A stretch of 64,000 bases of DNA from Luteolibacter pohnpeiensis. GTDB lineage: Bacteria; Verrucomicrobiota; Verrucomicrobiia; Verrucomicrobiales; Akkermansiaceae. This document shows positions 7,750 through 16,659 of this stretch, piece by piece; position 1 is the first letter of the stretch; every line of letters starts with the position of its first letter. The stretch is taken from assembly GCF_016595435.1 (NCBI RefSeq), contig NZ_JAENIJ010000008.1, positions 62,001-126,000 of the forward strand, given 5' to 3'. The notes below the pieces were generated by a model. It saw nothing but the letters and a program-made list of their open reading frames with translations, had not been told where the DNA came from and ran no database searches. The position numbers and the translations under genes are program-made.

Positions 7750-10700
7750 TTATGCTTCTCTACCGCAGCATTGCTTGTATTTCTTACCAGAGCCGCATGG
7801 GCATGGGGCGTTGCGGCCGGTATTTTCAATCGAGAAGCTAGGCTTGCGTTTCGGCAGGCTCAATTTCGCGCCGGTGCCTTCAGGCGAGGGCAGGCCGCTT
7901 GGATCGATATCAGAAATCGAAATCGACGGGCGGCTCAGTGCTTCCTCTCCACCGTGGAGCTCTTGTGGGGCGCTGTGCAGCTGGCGAAGGAATGCTTCAA
8001 GGTTAGCGGCAGAGCGGAAGAGATTCTGAAGAGCTTCGTCCTTGATCGATCCCATCAAGCTGACGAAAAGTTCGTAAGCTTCGTTTTTGTATTCGATCAA
8101 CGGATCTTTCTGACCTTGGGCGCGCAGGCCAACGCCTTCGCGGAGGGCGTCCATGTTGTAAAGGTGGGCCTGCCACTGCTTATCGATCGCAACCAGAACC
8201 ATCCGGCGCTCCTCTTGATCCAGAACTTCTGGCGGCAGGTTCGTCACCCGTTGGCCATAGGCTTCCTTGACTTTGGAAACGATGAGTTTGATCAATTCGT
8301 CCTCGCTGCTGGATTCAATCTTGAGATCCGCCTCCGTCATGCGGATCGGCAGGGTGGCGTTCACCCAATGCAGCAGTTCGTTGTAGTCCTCCGACTCGCT
8401 GTCGCGATTGACCAGGAAATCATTCACTTTGGCGGAAATCGTCTCTTCGATGATTTCATCGACGAGATCGCGCGGTGTCTCGGTGGTCAGGACTTCATTG
8501 CGGTAGCCGTAAACGACCTCACGCTGTTTGTTCATGACGTCGTCGAAATCCAGAACGCGCTTCCGGCCACTGTAATTTCGCTGCTCAACGCGCTTCTGGG
8601 CGGTTTCTACCGAGCGGTTCAGCAGTGAATGCTCAAGAGCCTCTCCTTCCTTCATGCCAAACCGCTCCATCATGTTGGTCATGCGGTCAGCGGCAGCGAA
8701 GTTGCGCATCAAATCGTCCTCGAAGGAAATGAAGAATTGCGAACGACCAGGGTCTCCTTGACGGGAGCAGCGGCCACGCAGCTGGCGGTCGGTCCGGCGC
8801 GATTCGTGGCGCTCGGTGCCGATCACGTAAAGTCCTCCCAGTTCGTCAACGCCTTGGCCGAGTTTGATGTCGGTTCCCCGACCCGCCATGTTGGTGGAAA
8901 CCGTCACGGCACCACGTTGTCCGGCGCGGGCAACGATTTCAGCTTCTTGTTGGTGGAACTTTGCGTTGAGCACCGCGTGTGGGATTTTCGCCCGTTTGAG
9001 CATCCGCGATACGGTTTGGGAGGCTTCAACGGAGGCGGTACCAACGAGAACCGGTTGTCCTTTAACGTGCGCTTCCTCGATCTTTTGGATCACCGCATTG
9101 AATTTTTCACGGCGGGTTTTGAAAACCTGGTCGTTGGCGTCAATGCGTCGGTTTGGACGGTTGGTTGGAATCGGCAGAACATCCAAGCGGTAAATATCGT
9201 GGAATTCCGCAGCTTCGGTTTCCGCGGTGCCGGTCATGCCTGCCAGTTTTTCGTAGAGGCGGAAATAGTTCTGGATGGTGATGGTGGCGAAAGTCTGAGT
9301 TTCCTTCTCGATTTCCACGCCTTCCTTGGCTTCCACGGCTTGGTGGAGACCGTCCGACCAGCGTCGACCGGGCATCTCACGGCCGGTGTTGTCGTCCACG
9401 ATGATGACCTTGCCTTCTTTGACCACGTATTGGACGTCTTTTTCAAAGATGCAGTAAGCTTTCAGCAACTGGGAAATGTTGTGAATTTTCTCAGCTTGAG
9501 CGTCCATGCGGACCTGCATGGCGTTCTTCGCCGTAACTTTTTGCTCATCATCCAATGACGGATCGAGATCGATATCCGCAAAGGCAGTGCCCAAATCTGG
9601 AAGCACGAACGCATCCGGATCACCTGGGGAAAGGTATTCACGCCCCATTTCCATGAGGTCGGCGTCGTGTGCTTTCTCATCGATGGTGAAGTAGAGCTCT
9701 TCCTTGATTTCGAAGAGTTCTTTCTTCTGCGCATCTTGATAGAAAGAGAGCTCGGTCTTCTCAAGCAGACGGCGCATGTCTGGGTCCTCCATCATGCGCA
9801 TCAGCTGGCGGTTGCGAGGTTGACCGAGTTTAACCTTGAACAGGCATCGGCCAGCGCCGGTGGTATCACCACTTTCCAGAAGCTGTTTTGCTTCAGCGGC
9901 GAGGTCGTTGCAAAGCTGAGTCTGGCGCTTCACCAGTTGATCGATCAATGGCTTGTAGCGGTCATATTGATGAGATGACTGATGCGATGGACCGGAAATG
10001 ATCAGCGGCGTCCGTGCTTCATCGATGAGGATCGAGTCAACTTCGTCGATGATCGCAAGGTAGTGACCGCGTTGGACTTGTTCGTCCTTGGATGAAGCCA
10101 TGCCGTTATCCCGTAGGTAGTCGAAACCGAATTCGGCGTTTGTTCCGTAGGTGATATCGCAAGCGTATTCAGCGCGGCGTTCCCATGGCGGCATTTGGTT
10201 TTGGATGCAGCCAACGGTCAGGCCAAGGAAGCGGAACAAGGTGCCCATCCACTGGGAGTCGCGGAAGGAAAGGTAGTCGTTCACCGTCACGACGTGCACG
10301 CCGAGACCGGTTAGAGCATTGAGGTAAACCGGCAGCGTCGCCACCAGGGTTTTTCCCTCACCGGTTTGCATTTCCGCAATCATGCCGCGATGAAGCGCGA
10401 TACCACCGGCGAGCTGGACATCAAAGTGGACCATCTCCCAGGTCATGGCTTGCTCTGAAATCGTAACCGTGGTCCCGGACAGGCGTCGTGCACCATTCTT
10501 AACGACTGCGTAGGCCTCTGGAAGGATTTGCTCCAGATATCGGGCACGGGAGCGAACGAAATCGGGTTCGATCTCGAAAAACGCCGCTTTGGCAGCTTCG
10601 ATCGCTTCCGGGGTTGCCAGAACTTGGGACGGAAGTGCAGGGAACTCCTCACGCAGCACGCCGAGGCGTTTTTCGATGGTTGCAGCGGTTGCAGCCAATT

Positions 10701-10923
10701 CATCGGCGCTCATGCGCAAAACCAAAGGCTTCGCCGGGGCTCCGAGGGCGTGATAGCGAGCAAGGTGGTCCTGCCATTTGGCGGTCAATTCCCGGAGCTT
10801 ATCTTCCGGTTCGCGTTGCAGCGCTTCTTCAATTTCATTGATACGGGCGATCGTGGGACGAATGCGGCGAAGTTCGCGTTGGTTCTTACTACCAACGATT
10901 TTTTGGAGAATCCACTTGATCAT
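7750..10923 (-). CDS. secA: Preprotein translocase ATPase SecA
   Basis: The motor that pushes unfolded preproteins through SecYEG. The start at 10923 (MIKWILQKIVGSKN) is chosen because upstream codons look non-coding; 1057 residues result, longer than the roughly 900 of E. coli. Visible are the nucleotide-binding MQTGEGKT (residues 185-192), the second motif IIDEVDSILIDEARTP near 290, TNMAGRGTDIKLG, and a C-terminal zinc-binding SEC-C tail CPCGSGKKYKQCC. The extra length is largely a charged insert after the first nucleotide-binding region, from LVKRQTQLCNDLAAEAK to the MDAQAEKIHNISQLLKAY segment, similar to long SecA forms in Bacteroidota-like lineages. A terminator follows at 7681-7734. Confidence 0.98.
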   Translation of the reverse strand: MIKWILQKIVGSKNQRELRRIRPTIARINEIEEALQREPEDKLRELTAKWQDHLARYHALGAPAKPLVLRMSADELAATAATIEKRLGVLREEFPALPSQVLATPEAIEAAKAAFFEIEPDFVRSRARYLEQILPEAYAVVKNGARRLSGTTVTISEQAMTWEMVHFDVQLAGGIALHRGMIAEMQTGEGKTLVATLPVYLNALTGLGVHVVTVNDYLSFRDSQWMGTLFRFLGLTVGCIQNQMPPWERRAEYACDITYGTNAEFGFDYLRDNGMASSKDEQVQRGHYLAIIDEVDSILIDEARTPLIISGPSHQSSHQYDRYKPLIDQLVKRQTQLCNDLAAEAKQLLESGDTTGAGRCLFKVKLGQPRNRQLMRMMEDPDMRRLLEKTELSFYQDAQKKELFEIKEELYFTIDEKAHDADLMEMGREYLSPGDPDAFVLPDLGTAFADIDLDPSLDDEQKVTAKNAMQVRMDAQAEKIHNISQLLKAYCIFEKDVQYVVKEGKVIIVDDNTGREMPGRRWSDGLHQAVEAKEGVEIEKETQTFATITIQNYFRLYEKLAGMTGTAETEAAEFHDIYRLDVLPIPTNRPNRRIDANDQVFKTRREKFNAVIQKIEEAHVKGQPVLVGTASVEASQTVSRMLKRAKIPHAVLNAKFHQQEAEIVARAGQRGAVTVSTNMAGRGTDIKLGQGVDELGGLYVIGTERHESRRTDRQLRGRCSRQGDPGRSQFFISFEDDLMRNFAAADRMTNMMERFGMKEGEALEHSLLNRSVETAQKRVEQRNYSGRKRVLDFDDVMNKQREVVYGYRNEVLTTETPRDLVDEIIEETISAKVNDFLVNRDSESEDYNELLHWVNATLPIRMTEADLKIESSSEDELIKLIVSKVKEAYGQRVTNLPPEVLDQEERRMVLVAIDKQWQAHLYNMDALREGVGLRAQGQKDPLIEYKNEAYELFVSLMGSIKDEALQNLFRSAANLEAFLRQLHSAPQELHGGEEALSRPSISISDIDPSGLPSPEGTGAKLSLPKRKPSFSIENTGRNAPCPCGSGKKYKQCCGREA

Positions 10924-10967
10924 TTTAGAATGGGGTATGGCGAGATTTGGACCGCCGGGCGGAGGGC

Positions 10968-10994
10968 AATATACCGGAGAAGTGTTGAGTGCAA
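10968..10994 (-). promoter_or_regulatory. Possible sigma-70 promoter of secA
   Basis: On the minus strand TTGCAC (10994-10989) is followed after 15 bases by TATATT (10973-10968), about 45 bases before the secA start. The spacer is shorter than the usual 17, so this is only a candidate. Confidence 0.3.
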
Positions 10995-11057
10995 GAGCGG
11001 GGGTTGTAATCGCGGCTGCCAACGAGTGGCATCCGGCGGATTTCAACCGATCGGAGT

Positions 11058-11846
11058 TTAAATGGACATGGATTCAAAGCCGCCATCGACCACCAATTCG
11101 GTGCCGGTGATGAAGGAGCCTGCGGCGGAGGAGGCGAGGAGCAAGGTGGCTCCGATCAGCTCTTCGGTGTTGCCGAATCTTGAAGTCGGCGTCTGGCGAA
11201 GAATGTCCAGAAGGCGGGATTCGTCGAGAACCTTGCGATCCTGCTCAGCTGGGAAGAAACCTGGGACCAAGGTGTTGACCCTGATGTCGTTATCAGCCCA
11301 TTCGCGGGCGAGATTTCGGCTCAGGTTATGCACCGCAGCCTTCGAAGCGGAGTAGGTGAAAACCCTGGAAAGCGGGCTCAAACCCGAGATGGAACCGACG
11401 TTGATGATGGATGCCGGCTGGCATTCATCGACGAAATATTGGCCAAAAACCTGGCACGCACGGAATACCGCAGAAAGGTTGGTATCCATGATGCGCTGGT
11501 ATTCTTCCTCGGTGATTTCAAGGAAAGGCGTGGGAACGTTGATCCCGGCACCGTTGATTAGAATATCGACTTTGCCTGAACGCTTCAGAACCGTATCGAG
11601 CAGTTCGTGCAAGGATTCGCGCGATGTGACATCGACGGGAACAAAATAGCCTTTGCCGCCATGGGATTCGATTTCCGCGAGACGCTTATCTGCTTTTTCG
11701 GCAATTCTTCCCCCCAAAACAACCTCGGCACCAGCGCGTGCGAGACCCACGGCCATCGCGCCGCAAACTTCTCCCGTGCCGCCGATGACGACGGCGGTTT
11801 TGCCGGACAGATCAAATAGATTTTTAAGAAACGCAGCGACTTGCAT
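11058..11846 (-). CDS. Short-chain dehydrogenase/reductase, sugar-acid type
   Basis: 262 residues from ATG 11846; the longer open frame upstream overlaps the divergent tilS start and is not protein-like. Classical SDR features: cofactor-binding GGTGEVCG (residues 22-29), NGAG motif in [11 protein letters not shown], catalytic Ser near 152, Tyr165 and Lys169 in YSASK, and a C-terminal [11 protein letters not shown]. The overall pattern resembles gluconate 5-dehydrogenase and D-mannonate oxidoreductase-like SDRs, so oxidation of a sugar acid with NAD(P) is the best guess. The substrate cannot be fixed from sequence alone. It is divergent from tilS with 90 bases between. Confidence 0.88.
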   Translation of the reverse strand: MQVAAFLKNLFDLSGKTAVVIGGTGEVCGAMAVGLARAGAEVVLGGRIAEKADKRLAEIESHGGKGYFVPVDVTSRESLHELLDTVLKRSGKVDILINGAGINVPTPFLEITEEEYQRIMDTNLSAVFRACQVFGQYFVDECQPASIINVGSISGLSPLSRVFTYSASKAAVHNLSRNLAREWADNDIRVNTLVPGFFPAEQDRKVLDESRLLDILRQTPTSRFGNTEELIGATLLLASSAAGSFITGTELVVDGGFESMSI

Positions 11847-11936
11847 GGACTGAGAATTTAGACTGGTGATGGAAGATTCAAGGGAGAAGATGGAAGAAGA
11901 TTGAAGATCCCGCATGGCTCGGGATGATCGCACTCG

Positions 11937-12887
11937 ATGAGCGCCGATTGGTTCGATCAAATGCCGAAAACCCACCGCTGGCTGGTCGGTGTTTCTGGCG
12001 GTGCTGACTCAATGGCTCTTCTCAACTTACTCGTGGATCAGGGTTTTCGCGAGTTGGTCGTTTGTCATTTGAATCATCGCCTGCGTGGTGCCGCGGCTGA
12101 TGACGATGCGGACTTTGTCGCGAATGCTGCGGATCGACTCGGGCTCAGTGTTGAAATGGGGACCGCAGACGTGCCTTCGCTCATGCAAAAATCCGGAATT
12201 TCCCTCGAAACGGCCGCCCGGGAGGCTCGCCAAGATTTCTTCGCGAACTGCGCAAGTCGCTGGCAATGTCCACGTGTCATCCTGGCTCACCATGCGGAGG
12301 ATCAGGCGGAAACGGTTCTGTGGAATTTATTACGCGGTTCACATGGTTGTCGCGGGATGCAACGCGAACGGACGATGGGAGATCTCACCTATTTTCGACC
12401 GCTTTTGGGGGTTCGGCGTGCCGAATTGAGAGATTACCTACGATCCAAGGGGCTGCCATGGCGGGAAGATGCGAGCAATGCGGAGCCGATTGCAGTGCGC
12501 AATCGCTTACGGAACGAAGCCATGCCGCTACTGGCAGAAATTTCCGGGCGCGATCTGGTACAGGCACTTGGATCGGCCGCCGAATCCGATGCGGGTCTGA
12601 GAGAGATCGCAGCGTTTGCATTGCATCAGGCAGAGGTTCGCGATCCGCAGGGCAGGCTGCATTTGCCGAAAATGAGAACGCTTCCGGTTGCGCTTCAGAA
12701 AGCGGCGCTAGTGGCTTTTTTGGCAGATGCAGGAGTGGGGGATATCAGTCGCAGAACGATTTCCTGCTGCATCGAGCTCCTGTCGCCAGAAGGTCCGACG
12801 GCCGTGGATTTGGCGAACGGTAAAAGGTTGCGTCGCCGGGCGGGGCGCTTGTTGGTTGAGTCCCAGCACGGGCAGGAACTCGATTAG
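11937..12887 (+). CDS. tilS: tRNA(Ile)-lysidine synthase TilS
   Basis: 316 residues. It ligates lysine to C34 of the CAU-anticodon tRNA(Ile), changing its codon specificity from AUG to AUA. The PP-loop motif SGGADS is at residues 20-25; further family signatures are [27 protein letters not shown] and [11 protein letters not shown]. It is shorter than the E. coli enzyme, lacking most of the C-terminal domains, as in many bacteria. The stop overlaps that of the convergent gene at 12884 by three bases (TTAG). Confidence 0.96.
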   Translation: MSADWFDQMPKTHRWLVGVSGGADSMALLNLLVDQGFRELVVCHLNHRLRGAAADDDADFVANAADRLGLSVEMGTADVPSLMQKSGISLETAAREARQDFFANCASRWQCPRVILAHHAEDQAETVLWNLLRGSHGCRGMQRERTMGDLTYFRPLLGVRRAELRDYLRSKGLPWREDASNAEPIAVRNRLRNEAMPLLAEISGRDLVQALGSAAESDAGLREIAAFALHQAEVRDPQGRLHLPKMRTLPVALQKAALVAFLADAGVGDISRRTISCCIELLSPEGPTAVDLANGKRLRRRAGRLLVESQHGQELD

Positions 12888-13672
12888 GACCCGGAATCTT
12901 CGGCTTCGCCTGAATCGGCTTCTTCCTCAGGGCCGTTCCAGACTTTCTCGTAGTCGTTCGGGGATTTCACCGCTTGGCGAATCACACCATTGGCGGTGAT
13001 TCCGAACCACGGATTCATCTTTCCGCCGGTTGCTTCGATGGCTTGAACTGTCCACACGTTGCAGATGCGCGGGAAAAAGTAGTGGTAGCGGGATTCCAAA
13101 AGCAGGCCGCCGCCCCAGCTTGATGGGCCAATGCTGATGGGGTGATCGTTTTCATCCCAGCGACTGCATTTGTTCAAAAATGCAGCCAGTTTCGGGCCTT
13201 GATCGCGCTCCAGTAGCTTGCGATAGACTCGCTGGTGCGGGACAACATCGACGACATCCCAGGTGATTGGGATGATTTCCATGACCGCTGGCGATGGCGT
13301 GAAGAGAGCGCGGGCAGCCTTCCAAGGGCTAAGCCAGCGTTTTTCCACGTAAGCATCACGATTTCCCCAACTCATGCTGACATAGAGTGGGTGACCAAAA
13401 TTCTCCGGCGGGACGAATCCGGATTCCAGCAGCCAGTCATAGGGAAACACCATCCCGGTGTGCAGGGTGTCCGCCAGCAGCCAGATCAGCACATATTTCT
13501 CTTCATCCGCCGGTTTGGCGGATGCATGAGCTTGTGGATGAGTCGTGGCTGACGAGCTCACCCGGGTGTGGATCACTTGATCTTTAACCGGCAGGCGCAG
13601 GCTGCATGAAGAAAACATGCATGCCGTGGCGATGGTAGATGTGAAAAACCGAGCGATCCGAGATCCCGACAT
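12884..13672 (-). CDS. DUF2459-family lipoprotein
   Basis: 262 residues with an N-terminal hydrophobic segment followed by MFSSC, a plausible but not ideal lipobox. The body has DTLHTGMVFPYDWL, MSWGNRDAYVEKRW, a WTVQAIEATGG segment and conserved aromatic residues typical of DUF2459 (TIGR02117), a family of unknown function. The C-terminus is acidic. It is probably anchored in a membrane facing the periplasm. It is the last gene of a leftward group with ppnP, a rhodanese lipoprotein and the FKBP gene, but the only tight link in that group is the 4-base overlap between rhodanese and FKBP. Confidence 0.8.
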   Translation of the reverse strand: MSGSRIARFFTSTIATACMFSSCSLRLPVKDQVIHTRVSSSATTHPQAHASAKPADEEKYVLIWLLADTLHTGMVFPYDWLLESGFVPPENFGHPLYVSMSWGNRDAYVEKRWLSPWKAARALFTPSPAVMEIIPITWDVVDVVPHQRVYRKLLERDQGPKLAAFLNKCSRWDENDHPISIGPSSWGGGLLLESRYHYFFPRICNVWTVQAIEATGGKMNPWFGITANGVIRQAVKSPNDYEKVWNGPEEEADSGEAEDSGS

Positions 13673-13688
13673 GGCTGTGAGTTGGAAC

Positions 13689-14021
13689 TTATTCCCCTGG
13701 GAGGAATGAGCAGATGTATTGGCAAATCACTTGCTCGGGAACCGAGATGGTGAAGCCGCTTTTTCCTGGGACATCGAAGGATGAACCCGCTTCGACAGAA
13801 CGTTTTACATCGGTTCCATCAATGGTGACTTCACAAGTTCCGGCGGAAATTTCCATCAGCTCGGGCGCAGCTGTGCCGATGTGATATTCACCTGGGTAAA
13901 TCAGGCCGATGGTTTTGCGTGAGCCATCAGGCAGGTGGAGCGTGTGGGAAACGACGCGACCATCAAAGTAAACATTGGCTTTGGGGTCGACGCTGACGTT
14001 CTCAAAGGTAGTCGTAGACAT
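13689..14021 (-). CDS. ppnP: Pyrimidine/purine nucleoside phosphorylase PpnP
   Basis: 110 residues, a small cupin. The sequence matches the PpnP (formerly YaiE/DUF1255) family: FENVSVDPKANVYFDGR, RKTIGLIYPGEYHIGT, PELMEISAGTCEV, and the glycine-rich FDVPGKSGF ending in ICQYICSFL. Family members cleave several nucleosides with phosphate to the base and ribose 1-phosphate. It lies only 6 bases from the end of the rhodanese gene, so co-transcription is likely. Confidence 0.93.
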   Translation of the reverse strand: MSTTTFENVSVDPKANVYFDGRVVSHTLHLPDGSRKTIGLIYPGEYHIGTAAPELMEISAGTCEVTIDGTDVKRSVEAGSSFDVPGKSGFTISVPEQVICQYICSFLPGE

Positions 14022-14027
14022 GGGATT

Positions 14028-14567
14028 TTATTCAGTGGGGAGATCTCCTTCTTTCCAGGCAGCCCAGCCGCCTTCCAGGACGTATACATCCAAGCCGCGA
14101 TCCGTCAGCCAACCAGCGACTGTGCGGGAATCCGGGCATTCGGCATCCGTGCAATACAGCACCACGGGTTTTCCTGAGCGATTTGCGGCGAGGATGGCTG
14201 GTTCAAATTGTGAGAGTTTGCTGGCAAAAGCCCGTTTGGGCCAGCTGACGGCGCCAGGAACGTGGCCAAATGCGTAAACGAAACCCGGGCGAACATCGTA
14301 AATGAGTGCGCCATCTGTTTGTTGCAGCTGAAAGAATTGCTCCAACGGCATGCGGGTCATGCTGCCGACACGCTTGCCAGTCCGATCCGGAGCAGTGGAA
14401 GCTGCCGCAGAGGTCTTGGTGGTTGAGTTGGAGCGACTTTCCACACGCGCCATACGCTCCGCGTCCCTGATTTCGGAAGAAGCGGGCGGTTCTGACGAAA
14501 TCTCCGCGCAGGAGTTAAAAACCAGCGCGGAGATAGCAAGAAGACAGATGAAGCGAAAACTGGTCAC
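14028..14567 (-). CDS. Rhodanese-domain lipoprotein
   Basis: 179 residues. N-terminal signal with a lipobox-like ALVFNSC, then a low-complexity Ser/Thr/Ala linker, then a rhodanese domain: GALIYDVRPGFVYAFGHVPGA, active-site loop beginning at the cysteine of VLYCTDAECPDS, and GLDVYVLEGGWAAW. This is a single-domain periplasmic sulfurtransferase-like protein that could carry persulfide or bind a small anion. The start overlaps the stop of the upstream FKBP gene by 4 bases, so the two are translationally coupled. Confidence 0.9.
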   Translation of the reverse strand: MTSFRFICLLAISALVFNSCAEISSEPPASSEIRDAERMARVESRSNSTTKTSAAASTAPDRTGKRVGSMTRMPLEQFFQLQQTDGALIYDVRPGFVYAFGHVPGAVSWPKRAFASKLSQFEPAILAANRSGKPVVLYCTDAECPDSRTVAGWLTDRGLDVYVLEGGWAAWKEGDLPTE

Positions 14568-15781
14568 TTGATTTTGAACAGTTCAACATCGAACACCAGC
14601 ATGCCGCCAGGGCGGCCAGCAGCAGGTTTTTCGCCGTAGGCCAGATTCGCAGGAATCCAGAAGCGGCGCTTTTCGCCTTCGACCATGAGCTGCAGACCTT
14701 CAGTCCAGCCTGGGATGACTTGGTTTAGTCCGAAGGTTGCGGTTTGACCGCGAATCACGGAGCTGTCGAACAATTTTCCGTCCGTCGTCCAGCCAGAATA
14801 GTGAACTTCGACCCGGTCGGTTGCTTTCGGATGAACGGAGCCGGTGCCTTTCTTCAAGACTTTGGAGGCGATGCCGGATTCGGTTTTTTCCGCGTCTGCA
14901 GGAGCTGCAGCGACGTCTTCAGGAACTTTTGGTCCAGATACTATCTTGTGAAGCTCCACATCGAATACGAGCATGCCAGCAGGGCGGCCTCCGGTCGTTT
15001 TTTCGCCGTAGGCGAGATTTGCAGGAATCCAGAAGCGGCGTTTTTCACCTTCGACCATCAGTTGGAGGCCCTCGACCCAACCTGGGATCACCTGGGTGAC
15101 TCCGAATGTAGCAGGGCGGCCGCGCATCACGGAGCTGTCGAACATTTTGCCGTCAGTGGTCCAACCGGAGTAGTCAACAGTTACGGAATCTTCAGGGCTA
15201 GGGTGTTCGGTGCCGGTGCCTTTTTGTAAAACTTTGGAAGCGAGACCGGATTCGGTTTTCTCCGCGTCGGCAGGAGCTGCGGCGACGTCTTCGGGGACGG
15301 CGGGTGGTTTTGGAGCCTGGGTGATTTTTTGCAGCTCCACATCGAAAACGAGCATGCCCGCTGGTGCTCCAGATGGAGGATTTTCACCGTAGGCGAGATT
15401 CGCAGGAATCCAGAAGCGGCGCTTTTCGCCTTCGACCATGAGCTGGAGACCTTCGGTCCAGCCTGGGATGACCTGATTCAGTGGAAAAGTAGCAGGAGTG
15501 CCGCGTTTGACGGAGCTGTCGAATAATTTGCCGTCGGTGGTCCAGCCGGAATAGTGAACCGTTACGGTATCAGCTGCGGCAGGGTGAATGGTGCCGGTGC
15601 CTTGTTGAAGGACTTTGGAGGCCAGACCGGATGCGGTCTTTACAGCGTCTGCGGGTACAGCTTTTACGTCAGTGGGAGTCTCGGGCATGGTCGGTTCTGC
15701 TTGAGCGGTAGGGGTGAGTGCAATCACTATTGCCGCCGCGCAGGGGACAAGCGATCTCAAGGATTTCAAGTGGAAAAGCAT
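14564..15781 (-). CDS. Exported peptidyl-prolyl isomerase with three tandem FKBP domains
   Basis: 405 residues with a Sec signal ending near TPTAQA. Three FKBP domains follow at about residues 50-154, 178-280 and 300-405. Each is introduced by a PxDVxAxPADAxKTxSG linker and each contains HYSG or DYSG-type strands, FDSS, QVIPGW, LAYGE and MLVFDVEL, so the binding-pocket aromatics appear intact in all three. The central segment from GLQLMVEGEKRR onward is almost identical in the three copies, pointing to recent duplication or gene conversion. Its likely role is prolyl isomerisation and chaperoning of periplasmic proteins. Confidence 0.95.
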   Translation of the reverse strand: MLFHLKSLRSLVPCAAAIVIALTPTAQAEPTMPETPTDVKAVPADAVKTASGLASKVLQQGTGTIHPAAADTVTVHYSGWTTDGKLFDSSVKRGTPATFPLNQVIPGWTEGLQLMVEGEKRRFWIPANLAYGENPPSGAPAGMLVFDVELQKITQAPKPPAVPEDVAAAPADAEKTESGLASKVLQKGTGTEHPSPEDSVTVDYSGWTTDGKMFDSSVMRGRPATFGVTQVIPGWVEGLQLMVEGEKRRFWIPANLAYGEKTTGGRPAGMLVFDVELHKIVSGPKVPEDVAAAPADAEKTESGIASKVLKKGTGSVHPKATDRVEVHYSGWTTDGKLFDSSVIRGQTATFGLNQVIPGWTEGLQLMVEGEKRRFWIPANLAYGEKPAAGRPGGMLVFDVELFKIK

Positions 15782-15827
15782 GGCGAAAACTCTTGCGGTA
15801 AGGGCGCGCTGTCAATCCGTGGATCGA

Positions 15828-16229
15828 TCAGGCCTGAATATTTCGTCGCTGACGGACCTCCATCAGGGTGGGTTCGCCGCAATAAGGGCAGCGGAAATTG
15901 CCTTTGAAGGTGATGGAGGTGGCGACGCGGAGCTTGTAGCTGCCCATCAGTTTTTTCGCGTTGCGATGGCGCGAACACGCTTTGTTGGCGAGCGATGGCG
16001 TGAGGCAAAGCGGACAACGGGCGCGCGCTGCGCTTGCCCATTGGATCAACGCAAGAATGATGCCCACCAAAAGCAAGCCGAGGCTGATCAAGGTGAGTTC
16101 CATTTTTTCAGCGAAAATCGAGTAGCCCAAGAGAACGATCGATACCGGGAACAAAACGAAATTGATCAAAATCAGCATCGCCGAGAGCCGGAAGCGATGG
16201 ACAACAGAAGCAGATGGGAGTCGGTGCAT
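15828..16229 (-). CDS. Small membrane protein with a zinc-ribbon-like tail
   Basis: 133 residues, family not recognised. Two hydrophobic helices (about 18-38 and 46-64) are followed by a cytosolic or periplasmic tail with CPLC near residue 72, a single Cys, and CPYC near 115. The paired CPxC motifs look like a zinc ribbon. An internal ATG at residue 18 is an alternative start. It precedes the FKBP gene on the same strand. Confidence 0.6.
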   Translation of the reverse strand: MHRLPSASVVHRFRLSAMLILINFVLFPVSIVLLGYSIFAEKMELTLISLGLLLVGIILALIQWASAARARCPLCLTPSLANKACSRHRNAKKLMGSYKLRVATSITFKGNFRCPYCGEPTLMEVRQRRNIQA

Positions 16230-16325
16230 GATACGGGATTCAGCGAAACGGGCTGGAAAAATTTACCCGATGAGGCAACGGGTCAATGTGAAACAGTTGA
16301 TTCGTCGTGAAGATGCGTTGGAATT

Positions 16326-16616
16326 CTAAAACAATTCGCCCTCAGATGGCGGGATTTGCGGTTCACTCGGTTTTCCTGCAGCGAGTTTGTCGAGGCGCGC
16401 CAGGACTTCGAGAGTTGGTGCCTGGCGGCCATTCAGGATGGATCGTAGTCTTCGCCGCCAAACGTCGACGTCGCCGCCTTCTTCACGAGCGAAAATGTGG
16501 GCGGCTTGTGAAATCATGCCACTGCCAGAGAACTGCTTGCGGGTTCGGCGTACCCACGCGTCGAGAAAAGGGTCCGGACGTTTTTTCTTCGGTTGATCCG
16601 ATTTTTCCTCAGACAT
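16326..16616 (-). CDS. Hypothetical small basic protein
   Basis: 96 residues from ATG 16616; the frame is open to 16733 but that extension overlaps the end of the efflux adaptor gene and is not needed. Lys/Pro-rich N-terminus, then a helical core with FLDAWVRRTRKQFSGSGMI and WRRRLRSILNGRQAPTLEVL, which could be a helix-turn-helix-like fold (unproven). No signal or membrane segment. It is the last gene of the leftward efflux group. Confidence 0.6.
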   Translation of the reverse strand: MSEEKSDQPKKKRPDPFLDAWVRRTRKQFSGSGMISQAAHIFAREEGGDVDVWRRRLRSILNGRQAPTLEVLARLDKLAAGKPSEPQIPPSEGELF

Positions 16617-16659
16617 GGATACGATCAGGCAAATAGCGCCGCAACAGAGCGTTAGAAAT

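Noticed and set aside
8629-9558. A 309-codon plus-strand frame opposite secA, and other long antisense frames (5880-6656, 23010-24131, 29092-29988, 41239-42147, 43581-44330)
   Set aside because: Each lies opposite a firmly identified gene, shows no recognisable motif or start context, and is explained as a shadow of the GC-rich third codon positions of the real gene.
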